A stretch of DNA of 64,000 bases. Origin: Mycobacteroides immunogenum. GTDB lineage: Bacteria > Actinomycetota > Actinomycetes > Mycobacteriales > Mycobacteriaceae. The notes below the pieces were generated by a model, which was given only the letters and a program-made list of their open reading frames with translations, was not told the origin of the DNA and ran no database searches. The stretch spans positions 1,674,001 through 1,738,000 of the forward strand of contig NZ_CP011530.1 in the NCBI RefSeq assembly GCF_001605725.1, given 5' to 3'. Below, piece by piece: positions 1 to 7,609 of the stretch. How positions within the stretch are numbered: position 1 is the first letter of the stretch; the number at the start of each line of letters is the position of its first letter. Position numbers and translations under genes: made by a program.

Positions 1-2
1 TG

Positions 3-953
3 TTGTCACGGGGACCGCGGGTACTGCCCTCCAGTACGATTCAAGCGGCACAGTGCATCCTCGGCGTGTACTTGGTGACACTGGTGCGCCGCGACCAGCT
101 AGTGGACGTATTCCCGCAGTTGCCCTGGATAATCGGGGGCGCTGTACTGACGCTGTTGATATCTGCTGTCGGCGGAGTTGTTTTACATCGTGTGCATCGT
201 GTGGGTAGGCCAACGGCGATTTTGGCGAGCATCGCGGGCGGATCAACCAGCGTGACGACACTGGCCAAGGATGTCGGCGGAGATGCCAGCATCGTGGCGT
301 CGCTGCAGTATCTAAGGGTCATAGTCGTAACCCTCAGTCTTCCTGCGGTTGTTTATGTTCTGTCGTCGGGGACCAGCGCTGATCTTGGCTTGCTGTCGGA
401 CGTCAACGAAACTTCCCTGAACTTCGGCGACTTTGCGCTACTGGCCGGCGTCGCGGGTGCTGGGTATGTGCTGGGCAGGGCAGTCCGTCTACCATCTGCG
501 GCATTGTTAGGGCCGATGATTTTGGGCCTAGCTCTGGAAATCGCAGGTGTGGTTCCAGAGTTCCAGCTTCCCGGATACGTGGCGGTCCTCGCGTTCGTAG
601 TGATCGGTTGGCAAGCAGGGGTCAAATTCACTGTCGATACCGTAAGGAAGATCGCGGCGATGCTGCCGACGGCTACCGTGCTGGTCGGTGTGCTTGTGGT
701 GGTGTCCTGCGTAATCGGTTGGCTATTGGCAAGACTGAACGGCTGGACGATATTGGACGGATACCTGGCGATGTCGCCGGGTGGGATTTATGCCGCCACC
801 GAAACTTCTGCGAACTACCAAGGCGACGTAGCGACAGTCGCGGTCGCGCAGGTCACCCGAATCTTCATGATCACACTGCTCACGCCGCTCGTCGCCGCGC
901 TGCTGCCACGGCTTGGCAACCGCAGGAAATGCGCCCTGGCGGCGCGAGCCTGA
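3..953 (+). CDS. AbrB-family membrane protein, 5' end cut by window
   Basis: Multi-pass membrane protein of the AbrB family (Pfam family formerly called putative ammonia monooxygenase), a poorly characterised permease-like family. The sequence is a chain of hydrophobic segments with two similar halves; family motifs are the glycine/serine/threonine-rich stretches SIAGGSTSVTTLAKDVGGD and AMSPGGIYAATETSANYQGD. Family members are usually around 350 residues and the visible part is about 316, so the true start probably lies upstream of the window; the TTG at base 3 is only the first possible codon. The stop is TGA at 951-953. Substrate is unknown. Family confidence is good, function is not. Confidence 0.75.
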   Translation: MSRGPRVLPSSTIQAAQCILGVYLVTLVRRDQLVDVFPQLPWIIGGAVLTLLISAVGGVVLHRVHRVGRPTAILASIAGGSTSVTTLAKDVGGDASIVASLQYLRVIVVTLSLPAVVYVLSSGTSADLGLLSDVNETSLNFGDFALLAGVAGAGYVLGRAVRLPSAALLGPMILGLALEIAGVVPEFQLPGYVAVLAFVVIGWQAGVKFTVDTVRKIAAMLPTATVLVGVLVVVSCVIGWLLARLNGWTILDGYLAMSPGGIYAATETSANYQGDVATVAVAQVTRIFMITLLTPLVAALLPRLGNRRKCALAARA

Positions 954-1249
954 CGATAGGGGTCAAGCGCTACCCAGTTATCCGGGTATGGGGGCGCATC
1001 GCGTGCTGCGGCACCTCGCGTGATGTATTGCGGGGCTGCAGGTTCGGAACCAGACGGCGTTGTCGTTTTTAGCCACCTGCGGTTGCCGACAGGGGTTCGG
1101 CGATCTGCTGCGCCAGGACCGTCGTGTTGCGCCACGTCGGACATGTGAATCGGGAATCCAGCGATAGTCAAGCAGCATTCGGCTTGCGCCCACCACTGCC
1201 ATACTAAGGATGGGACGTTAACCCTGACGGGTTCCAGGCGGCCAGTGAT

Positions 1250-1436
1250 CGAAGTCGGCTGTGCCGCAGAATTGGTCGTCGTCCGGCGTGTGAAGGGCCG
1301 AAATCGACGTGCCGTGGCACTGTGGCGGAAGGCGGCCGCGAAATCTGGCCGAATCCAGCGCGGTGGTCACCCGAGATATCTCGAAATGTTGCGATCGCAG
1401 CAATCTCCATGCGGGGCTCCTCAGCGTTCTCTCAAC
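1250..1436 (+). repeat. Diverged direct repeat, copy A
   Basis: This segment aligns with 1748-1939 with many substitutions and a few small gaps. Shared landmarks in the same order are CGAAGT-x-G-x-CTGTGC, GGCGTGT, CTGTGGCGGA, CCGCGAAATCTGG, GATATC and CTCAGCGTTCT. The copy ends in a tandem CTCAGC/CTCAAC site. No gene follows it directly. It looks like an old duplication of an upstream regulatory region rather than an insertion sequence, because there are no terminal inverted repeats and no transposase. Confidence 0.7.
1420..1436 (+). promoter_or_regulatory. Tandem 11-bp direct-repeat site, copy A
   Basis: CTCAGC-GTTCT-CTCAAC: two near-identical hexamers one helical turn apart. Such tandem direct repeats with an 11-bp period are typical binding sites of OmpR/PhoB-family response regulators (MprA and PhoP are mycobacterial examples). 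Which regulator binds here is not known. Confidence 0.4.
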
Positions 1437-1747
1437 GTCGACAATCGGTAGAAGTCATCGATCATCTTGCGCGCGAGACAAGTCGAAGTGCTCGGTTCAT
1501 ATGCGCGCACATAGGTGGTGGGTGTGTAGTCATAGCCACGCGATGGGCCTTGGCGCCTGCGTGATCGTCGCCTGGTTCCGGGTTCCTTAACTGGAGGTGA
1601 CTCTGCCTGTTGGATATCGGTCCGCCGATCTGGATGCGACTCAATAACGTTGTTTGCCTGGGTAATTGGACATTCACCCCAAGTCTGCGCATGTGAGGAC
1701 GATGCAGGTTTGGCAGTTCGCGGACAATTCGCAAAGGTTCGGTAGAG

Positions 1748-1939
1748 CGAAGTTGACTGTGCTTCAGGGGTGGTCATTGCGAGGCGTGTAAAGGTCGCCA
1801 AACTCGACCGTCGTTTCGGGGTCTGTGGCGGATGGCGACCGCGAAATCTGGGCGAAGGTGGCGCAGTGGACACGCCAGATATCCTGCGGCGCCGAGATCG
1901 TAGCAATCGGCTAGCGGGTCTTCTCAGCGTTCTTTCAGT
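1748..1939 (+). repeat. Diverged direct repeat, copy B
   Basis: Second copy of the segment at 1250-1436, in the same orientation about 500 bp downstream. It ends about 190 bp before the start codon of the exported-protein gene at 2130, which suggests it is the upstream control region of that gene. Landmarks are listed under copy A. Confidence 0.7.
1923..1939 (+). promoter_or_regulatory. Tandem 11-bp direct-repeat site, copy B
   Basis: CTCAGC-GTTCT-TTCAGT, the counterpart of the site at 1420-1436. The first hexamer and the spacer are identical in both copies. It lies about 190 bp upstream of the ATG at 2130, so it could control the two small exported proteins. Response-regulator binding is inferred from the 11-bp period. 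Confidence 0.4.
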
Positions 1940-2129
1940 GCGGTGAAAGCAATATCAAGGGCATGGAGACGACGCCCGGTTCGGCAGACGCCGAAACGAT
2001 CTCTGATAGCCGAAGGCTTTGTATCAAAACCTTTTCGGTGGTGAGCGTATCCAGCGCGCATCCGGCGGTGAAGAGCATGGCCGCCCGACGGTGCGATGCA
2101 ACCGCAATCACAACATAAGGAGAAACATC

Positions 2130-2438
2130 ATGAAAAGACTGCTTACTGCGATGGTGGCCGGGGTCGGTTGTGCCGCATCCGCGGCCCTACTTGGCGCACC
2201 GATCGCGTTGGCTACGACTCCGGCTCCGCCTCCGCACTGCTACGCCCAGGAGACGAGTGTCAACGAGATCGATCATCGGCCGTGTGTGTCGCCCGGTGGT
2301 TCGGCATACCAACAAGGTGCCCATCAGCCGACTTACGAGGGTGCCAACCCCCTGGTCCCGTTGGGTACCAACCCGCATGTTCCCTACGGCACGAACAAGA
2401 TCAGCCCGACTCTGTCCCCATCGCCGGATAACGCTTAG
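2130..2438 (+). CDS. Small exported protein, unknown function
   Basis: 102-residue protein. The start at 2130 is preferred over upstream codons because AAGGAG lies just before it and a textbook signal peptide follows (MKRLLTAMV... to about residue 28, ending PIALA). The mature part is short, rich in Pro, Gly and Tyr, with two cysteines (HCYAQ and RPCV) that could form a disulfide, and repeats of the type GANPLVPLGTNPHVPYGTN. I do not recognise a family. The next gene, also exported, begins 49 bp downstream on the same strand, so the two are probably co-transcribed under the tandem-repeat site at 1923. Confidence 0.6.
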   Translation: MKRLLTAMVAGVGCAASAALLGAPIALATTPAPPPHCYAQETSVNEIDHRPCVSPGGSAYQQGAHQPTYEGANPLVPLGTNPHVPYGTNKISPTLSPSPDNA

Positions 2439-2487
2439 CCATTCGTCAATCGGCTTCATCTTCAACGGCGTAGAAGGAGTGCCCACA

Positions 2488-2793
2488 ATGAAGAAGATCG
2501 TATCGGCAGCCACCGCAGTGCTTGGTACCGCTGGGCTGTCCATAGTGACGGCGGCCGCCGCGCTCGCAGGACCAGCGGCAGAACCGGATTCGGTCATTGA
2601 CGACCTCAAGTCCAACGGATACCGGGTGATCATCACCAAGGTCGGCTCCGACCATCCGTCGCAGTGCACTGTTCAAGGGGTTAACCAACAGCCAGCCATC
2701 GAGAGTGTCCAGCCTGGCCGCAACATGCGGAATCTGCCGACGATGGTGCCCGCCGTGGGACAGAAGGTTGCGTACGTCACACTAGCCTGCTAG
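2488..2793 (+). CDS. Small exported mycobacterial protein
   Basis: 101-residue protein with a strong start: GAAGGAG lies a few bases before the ATG at 2488, followed by a signal peptide of about 27 residues ending ALA. The mature part (SVIDDLKSNGYRVIITKVGS, then SQCTVQGV, and a C-terminal VTLAC) fits a small, widespread mycobacterial secreted family of unknown function with two cysteines, one near the middle and one at the very end. It probably forms an operon with the exported protein 49 bp upstream. A longer reading from 2170 in this frame would run through the upstream gene and is rejected. Confidence 0.65.
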   Translation: MKKIVSAATAVLGTAGLSIVTAAAALAGPAAEPDSVIDDLKSNGYRVIITKVGSDHPSQCTVQGVNQQPAIESVQPGRNMRNLPTMVPAVGQKVAYVTLAC

Positions 2794-3108
2794 TTGGTGT
2801 CGATGGACAATGGCACTCGGTAATCGTCAGTGCTCCAACGGTTCTGATATCGCTTCGCTCGGCAACAACAGTTCGAGTATGAACCAGCGCGGCCAAGAAC
2901 ACCCGAGAGCGCTGAAACTCCACAACAGATACTTTGGTTCGCGCTGTTCTGCACGTGCGGAGGCTTGGCCATTGGGTTTCTTTTACATCGCTGAATTCGG
3001 TTTGAGCAGTGGATATCTCACCCATGCCTCGAGGAGATCTTTCGAGGGGATCTCCGATTCGTCATCATGCCGAGTATCACGTGAACAGCACTAGGATAAG
3101 GGATTGAT
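2794..3108. other. Intergenic stretch, nothing recognised
   Basis: About 315 bp between the small exported protein and the DUF1275 gene. Short open frames exist on both strands but show no family features. I see no strong hairpin, repeat or recognisable promoter. Confidence 0.5.
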
Positions 3109-4131
3109 TTGACGCGGAATTTGATCCGAGGTTCGCTGATTGATGTGTCCGAGGCCCGTCAGGTCGAGGAGGCCGGTGCGAGGTCGGGGAGGGGTACTCG
3201 GGTGGCAGCCGATGCGGTGATAACGCGTGAGGCTGCCGTGGGTACCGAGGCTCGATTGTCGTGGTTGCTTTCGGGGCTGGCCGGAATGGTTGGGGCCGTT
3301 GCCTTCTTGCATAGCACTGGCTACTTCGTCACGTTTATGACCGGAAATACCGAGCGTGCCGTCTTGACGTGGTTCAAAGTCACCGATAAGCAGCAGGTGG
3401 CGGGTGCGGGTCCGAGCGCCGCCATCTCGATGATCGCGGTCTTCCTGCTCGGGGTCGTCGTCGCCTCTTATTGCCGGCGGAAGTTCTGGAAGAACCAGCC
3501 GCATGGGGCGATGGTTCTCACGACCGTTGGCCTGTTGGCCGCCGCGGCAGTCGACTTCTGTCAGGATCGGGGGTTAAACGCGAATGCCGACGTGCATTTC
3601 ACGCCGATTCTATTGTTGGCGTTCTCTATTGGGGCCTTGAATACATCATTTGTGAAGAAGGGTGAAACGGCCATCCCGTTGAGTTATGTGACGGGCACCG
3701 TCGTCAAACTGGGGCAGGGTATCGAGCGGCATCTGTTCGGCAAGGGCACGGTCTTTGAATGGCTGGGGTACGCGATGTTGTACCTGTCCTTCATTCTGGG
3801 GGCCGCGACCGGCGGAGTGATCGCGTCGCTCTGCAGCGGCTCCGTGATGATCCTCACTGCCGGTCTGATATGTGGTGCGACCACTCTCGTCACGTTCTTC
3901 CACGTCGACTCACGAAACCATTCTCGGCTGAGTCGAGTGTGGATACTCAACCGAATTGAGGAAAGGAGGCGCACCGTGGGGCCGGGATTCCAGATCTCCG
4001 AGCCACCGAAGGTTGAGTCGGGAAGCGTGCTTGAGCACACGAATGACCTGGTTATGGCACTGACAATCGCAGCCCTCTTCATTGCTCTGGGGATGGCCAA
4101 GTTCGCGCCATTCTGGCTCATCCACTACTGA
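3109..4131 (+). CDS. DUF1275 (YoaK-type) membrane protein
   Basis: Integral membrane protein of the DUF1275/YoaK family, function unknown. The family signature is clear near the N-terminus: GLAGMVGAVAFLHSTGYFVT followed by FMTGNT. Further hydrophobic segments include AISMIAVFLLGVVVAS, the motif ALNTSFVKKGETAIPLSYVT and VKLGQGIE. The protein is 340 residues, longer than the usual 220-250. It has an extra N-terminal leader of about 45 residues and a C-terminal tail of about 80 that ends in another hydrophobic helix. The TTG start follows a weak AAGGG; an internal GTG could be the real start. Nearby exported proteins and porins suggest an accessory envelope region. Confidence 0.7.
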   Translation: MTRNLIRGSLIDVSEARQVEEAGARSGRGTRVAADAVITREAAVGTEARLSWLLSGLAGMVGAVAFLHSTGYFVTFMTGNTERAVLTWFKVTDKQQVAGAGPSAAISMIAVFLLGVVVASYCRRKFWKNQPHGAMVLTTVGLLAAAAVDFCQDRGLNANADVHFTPILLLAFSIGALNTSFVKKGETAIPLSYVTGTVVKLGQGIERHLFGKGTVFEWLGYAMLYLSFILGAATGGVIASLCSGSVMILTAGLICGATTLVTFFHVDSRNHSRLSRVWILNRIEERRRTVGPGFQISEPPKVESGSVLEHTNDLVMALTIAALFIALGMAKFAPFWLIHY

Positions 4132-4232
4132 CTGTTGACCGGGTGTCCGATCCGCTCGGGCGCACGCGATCGGTGGAGGCGATATCCCTCGAACAAGGTT
4201 CTTAGAGAGGGCTTTCGACCGACATATGCGCA

Positions 4233-4556
4233 TCACTCGCTGGGGCTGGTGCGGAATTGTTGGTTGAGTTTGCGCCGCATGTAGCGCACGGCGCCGAGCG
4301 TGCGCCCCGTGAGATGAGCGGCTTGTTTGTGGGTCAGGGAGTCATCCAGAGCGATACCGATCTCGGCCACCGTCCAGCGTCGATTTGGCCCGGCGACCGC
4401 CTGATACGTGAATGCCGCTTTGCGCCTATTCGGGGGTGCGCTAGCCATCTGTTCTACTTCGCGCCGAGTTCGACCGGATTCTGTTGTCCGGCAGTGTATG
4501 CATCGGCATCCGTTCTGGTATCCGACGAGTTCGCGCGTTGTCACGGGGATGCCCAA
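4233..4556 (-). CDS. Phage-like DNA-binding protein (Cys-pair + HTH)
   Basis: 107-residue protein with two parts. Residues about 10-25 carry GYQNGCRCIHCR, which resembles the GY-x-x-GCRC-x-x-CR motif common in small actinophage and plasmid proteins and may bind zinc. Residues about 58-98 (RRWTVAEIGIALDDSLTHKQ, then AAHLTGRTLGAVRYMRRKL) look like a Myb/SANT-type or helix-turn-helix domain of the kind many mycobacteriophage genes encode. The protein stands alone between unrelated genes. The start is uncertain: TTG at 4556 or GTG at 4544. I infer a leftover of a phage or plasmid. A DNA-binding regulator is likely, its target unknown. Confidence 0.55.
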   Translation of the reverse strand: MGIPVTTRELVGYQNGCRCIHCRTTESGRTRREVEQMASAPPNRRKAAFTYQAVAGPNRRWTVAEIGIALDDSLTHKQAAHLTGRTLGAVRYMRRKLNQQFRTSPSE

Positions 4557-4625
4557 CCTCGGTGCTGTCTGCGCCGATAAGCGTGCGTTTCCTCTTGAAG
4601 CGGTGACATGTACGTCAGGGCCGGG

Positions 4626-5312
4626 TTAGGCATGCTCTGCGGGTATGGGCGATGCGGTACGGTCCTCAGGCTGATCGGGCGGATTCCAGTGCCACTGTTC
4701 AGGAGTTGGCCCGTGGGAGTCATCGCCCAGGCCGGGTATGCGTGTCCCCTGAGGGGGCGCGGTGTCTGGGATCGGTTGGCTTAACTCCTCCTTGGGTCGG
4801 CGGCCCAATAGCCCTCCTTTGAGGTCACCGTCTTGATATTGATGCCACAGCCGCTTCAGGTAGTCGCCTCCGGTTACGTCGGCGTTTTCGGCTCCAGGCG
4901 CGACCTCGTAGATTTCCCCCTTGCCTGGTACGGCTGGTTTCAGGTTTTGTGGCAGTAGATATTGGTTGTTCAGGGCATTTGTGCCCGGAGTGATGATGGG
5001 GCCGTTGCCCGTTGGTGCGGCTGGTGCGGTGTTCTGGCCGAGTAGCGTTGTGTCACCCGTGACGGACAGGTTGGTCGGAATTCCTCCGGGGCCCTGTTCA
5101 GTGCCTGCTAGCGCGAGTGGATTGCCTATCTGTGACGGTGGAGGCGGTCCTGCAGCGGCGACGGGCTGTTCCGCAGTCGTCGATGACGGGCCAGGTTCCG
5201 CCGGTCCCGGATCCGCGCTGGAGGTGGCTGCGTTGGCGACCAAAGCGGCGGTCGCCAACGCAGAGGCAAGTGCAGTGCTGATGCCTGAGTGGGTGAGAAG
5301 CGTCATTGTCAC
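4626..5312 (-). CDS. Proline-rich exported protein
   Basis: 228-residue protein with a signal peptide of about 34 residues (TALASALATAALVANAATSS, then ADPG). The mature part is low-complexity, rich in Pro, Gly, Ala and Asn, with no cysteines or catalytic motif. It has segments such as GTNALNNQYLLPQNLKPAVP and a C-terminal GDYLKRLWHQYQDGDLKGGLL that could fold. It is the last of three minus-strand genes after two MspA-like porins with gaps of about 50-60 bp, so it is probably transcribed with them and may work in the outer membrane or periplasm. No family name can be given. Confidence 0.6.
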   Translation of the reverse strand: MTMTLLTHSGISTALASALATAALVANAATSSADPGPAEPGPSSTTAEQPVAAAGPPPPSQIGNPLALAGTEQGPGGIPTNLSVTGDTTLLGQNTAPAAPTGNGPIITPGTNALNNQYLLPQNLKPAVPGKGEIYEVAPGAENADVTGGDYLKRLWHQYQDGDLKGGLLGRRPKEELSQPIPDTAPPQGTRIPGLGDDSHGPTPEQWHWNPPDQPEDRTASPIPAEHA

Positions 5313-5373
5313 TCTGGATCTTCCTGTGGTGCTTGGCTCAATGTTGTCGATGATTTCTGGAGTGTCAAAGGGA

Positions 5374-6072
5374 TTAGACGCTTTTGGTCACGCCGTAGTA
5401 GGCAACGATGTCTTCGCTGCCTGAGCCGGAACTAGTCAGGATCGCGTACGAACGAAGAAATGACTGTCCAACACATCCGTCGATCTTTATGTGTATGTCT
5501 TTGATCGTGACACGCGGTTGGGTGCCCTTGAATTTCTTTTTGGTCACCGACACGTTGATGACTTCGCCTGGCTTTGGCCTGATTTCAATGTTGCCCACGA
5601 TGGGAACGCTGATGTTGCCAAGACCGGATGCGCTTATCGAGGAACTGATGCCGATATTGCCGGTCAGGCGGACACCAGACAGTTCGATACCACACCCGAT
5701 CTGATAACCCGCCTCGATGGTTCCGCCCTTGAGAGTTGTGGTCCCGCGGCCCTTCACGCTGCCCATGAATGTGCCGCCGGTTAGGTACTCGCGCGAGGAC
5801 AGAGCAGTCGTCAGTGGCGGAATGGGCAGCTGGGTCTCATCCTCGGCGGCCACTGTCAACTCCCATCCATCGGGAGTCTTGAACCGGGTCGGCGGCTCGG
5901 ACCCGACAATCCCGTTGTCCGGCGGTGGGCCGAGCTCTCCCTCAGCGGGGGGCGGAGGGTTGTTCGCCGCGGCAGGTTCGGGGATCGCGGGGGTGTCGGG
6001 CTCGGCCAACGCCGTCGGAGCCAACCCGGCCAGTACGGCAGCGGCGGTCAGAGCAGCAAAAGCCTTGAACAT
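5374..6072 (-). CDS. MspA-family porin (paralogue 2)
   Basis: 232-residue member of the MspA porin family, which forms octameric water-filled channels in the mycobacterial outer membrane for small polar solutes. There is a signal peptide of 23 residues (ending TALA), a proline-rich spacer to about residue 60, then the family core: LTTALSSREYLTGGTFMG, IEAGYQIGCGI, and a C-terminal GCVGQSFLRSYAILTSS. Unlike M. smegmatis MspA, it has an N-terminal Pro-rich extension and two cysteines that could form a disulfide. GAGAGG lies before the ATG. It follows the other porin gene by 51 bp and precedes the proline-rich exported gene by 61 bp, which suggests one operon. Confidence 0.8.
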   Translation of the reverse strand: MFKAFAALTAAAVLAGLAPTALAEPDTPAIPEPAAANNPPPPAEGELGPPPDNGIVGSEPPTRFKTPDGWELTVAAEDETQLPIPPLTTALSSREYLTGGTFMGSVKGRGTTTLKGGTIEAGYQIGCGIELSGVRLTGNIGISSSISASGLGNISVPIVGNIEIRPKPGEVINVSVTKKKFKGTQPRVTIKDIHIKIDGCVGQSFLRSYAILTSSGSGSEDIVAYYGVTKSV

Positions 6073-6123
6073 CGTTTGACGCCTCTCGAGGTAAGTGGTG
6101 GAGCGACAGAGGATTTGGAGCGC

Positions 6124-6834
6124 TTAGACCGCCTTGGTCATGCCCATGTAGGTGACTACGTCCTGCGTGTCCTCGGTAGCGCTGGTGAATATGGCGTACG
6201 AGCGGATGAAGGATTGCCCCACGCAGCTGTCGATCTTGATGCGGAACCCGGCGATCGTGACTCGCGCGGTAGTTTCCTTGGTAATCGCCATCTTTGAGAT
6301 CGGGATGATGAGCGAGTTGCCCGGCTTGAGGCTCGGACGGACCTGCGCGAAGGCATTGCCTCCGATGCTCGGCACGCCGGCGGGACTGATTTGTGGGGTG
6401 ATACCACCGCCGAATCTCAAATCCACCTCGGCGGCATTGATGCCACAACCGATTTGATATCCGGCCTCAAGAATTCCTTCTGTGAGTTTTGTTGTGCCAG
6501 AACCTTGGACGGTTCCCATGAAGGTGCCGCCAACTATGTACTCGCGGGAGGACAGCGCGGTGGTCAAGGGTGCAACAGGTAGTTGAGTCTCGTCCTTGGC
6601 GGCGACGGCCAGAATCCAGCCCTCCCGAGTCCGCAATGTTCCGGGCTCTGCCGAAGCAACAACGCCGTTGTCCACAGGTGGGGCGGACTCGGGATTGACT
6701 GCAGGTGGGATGGATTCGAGATTGACCGCGGGGTGGTCGGGCAGCGGCTCGCCCCCAGGAGGATCGGCTAGGGCTAGAGGAGTGGCCGCGCCCAGCGTAC
6801 AGGCGGTAGCCAGGGCGACAAGACTTTTCAGCAT
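6124..6834 (-). CDS. MspA-family porin (paralogue 1)
   Basis: 236-residue MspA-type porin, first gene of the minus-strand run. The start is set at 6834, where a clean 23-residue signal peptide begins (MLKSLVALATACTLGAATPL, then ALA) with GAGAGG upstream, the same leader motif as its paralogue. A longer reading to 7200 has no signal peptide and is rejected. Core motifs are LTTALSSREYIVGGTFMG, LEAGYQIGCGI and DSCVGQSFIRSYAIF. An unusual proline-rich segment with repeats (AVNLESIPPAVNPESAPP) separates signal and barrel. The two paralogues look like a tandem duplication. A long inverted repeat at 6906-6933 lies about 70 bp upstream and may control the operon. Confidence 0.82.
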   Translation of the reverse strand: MLKSLVALATACTLGAATPLALADPPGGEPLPDHPAVNLESIPPAVNPESAPPVDNGVVASAEPGTLRTREGWILAVAAKDETQLPVAPLTTALSSREYIVGGTFMGTVQGSGTTKLTEGILEAGYQIGCGINAAEVDLRFGGGITPQISPAGVPSIGGNAFAQVRPSLKPGNSLIIPISKMAITKETTARVTIAGFRIKIDSCVGQSFIRSYAIFTSATEDTQDVVTYMGMTKAV

Positions 6835-6905
6835 GGGCGGCGTTGCCTCTCGTTTGTTGCAGCAAGGATCTACCCCCCGAGATGCGGAACGGTAGGAAAG
6901 CCGGC

Positions 6906-6933
6906 GTATACCCCGTGCGGGTTGGGGGTATAC
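6906..6933. promoter_or_regulatory. Inverted repeat upstream of porin operon
   Basis: GTATACCCC at 6906-6914 and GGGGTATAC at 6925-6933 are perfect 9-bp arms around a 10-base centre. It lies 72-99 bp upstream of the porin start codon on the minus strand, a position suited to an operator. A C-tract and G-tract flanked by TA steps resembles, but does not equal, operators of copper-sensing CsoR/RicR regulators; that link is only an idea. Confidence 0.45.
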
Positions 6934-7343
6934 GTCATATCTAAGAGAGTTAAACGTCTGATAGGTAAACTGGCGGGGGACAAACATTGGATGTTGGGCA
7001 TCTGTTTGATGCGGCGTGGCGTGTCGAGTTCTATTCGGGTAAGGGCAAGGTGTCCGAGGATTCCGTAGCTTGGGGTGTGACGCGGGTGCGCGGTCGCCGC
7101 GATCGGGTGTGTGGTGCCGTCGGATAGCCATCCCAACCACCTTCCGCAGAGCTGCGAAGGCGTCTGTTCCGGCTGCTCGCGGTATCCGAGGGCCATTCAA
7201 AGATCATCGAAAATTGATGTGCTACTGGTGATTAAGGTTCTTCCCATAGCGGACCTCTTGCCTTCTCTGAAATTGTTATCTGAAACCGACGCGCGGTTGG
7301 TTCCGGCCAATGTTCAGGCACGTGCTGACAATGCCCGGTCGGA

Positions 7344-7384
7344 GCTGAGAGCTCGCTGAGACTGGGGGATGAGAACTGGCTGAG
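7344..7384 (-). promoter_or_regulatory. Double tandem CTCAGC-type site
   Basis: Read on the minus strand, 7360-7344 is CTCAGC-GAGCT-CTCAGC (two identical hexamers) and 7384-7368 is CTCAGC-CAGTT-CTCATC. The four half-sites are spaced 11, 13 and 11 bp. The hexamer and period are those of the sites at 1420 and 1923. It lies between the porin operon and the sensor-kinase operon and could serve either. An OmpR-family response regulator is the likely binder. Confidence 0.5.
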
Positions 7385-7609
7385 GACAAGTACCGTGACG
7401 TTCATCGCGCGCGAATCGGAGCCACCCGCGGGTGTGGTCGGGTTTCACTCCTGATCGACTAGATCACGCATTGGTGCGGCGGGTGATCACGGTTGCGCAC
7501 AAGGTCGTGCTGTGGCGTCTCGCCGGCGGTCTGGGGAAGAGGATGTGCGCCAGAGTAAGCGGGCAGAGTTGTTGCCGAAATCGCCTGCAGTCGTGAGAGT
7601 TACGACGAT

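Larger units (their letters stand above)
954..2129. other. 1.2 kb gene-poor stretch with diverged direct repeats
   Basis: I see no convincing gene here. The open frames are short, overlap on both strands and match no family I know. The stretch holds two diverged copies of a segment of about 190 bp (listed separately), each ending in a tandem CTCAGC-type site. The second copy sits upstream of the small exported-protein genes at 2130 and 2488. The sequence between the copies may be the remains of a lost gene, but nothing recognisable is left. Confidence 0.55.
6835..7609. other. Intergenic control region between porins and kinase
   Basis: About 775 bp without a convincing gene. It holds an inverted repeat close to the porin gene and two tandem direct-repeat sites (listed separately). 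An 82-codon frame at 7111-7359 has no recognisable family, though its second half (from about 7205) reads like a possible protein end; I cannot support it as a gene. Confidence 0.5.

Noticed and set aside
1421..1906. 161-codon minus-strand frame in the gene-poor region
   Set aside because: Arg/Ser/Thr/Pro-rich composition, no ribosome site, no family, and it spans parts of both direct repeats.
7111..7359. 82-codon frame between the porins and the sensor kinase
   Set aside because: No family, no convincing ribosome site, and the control sites at 7344-7384 overlap its end.
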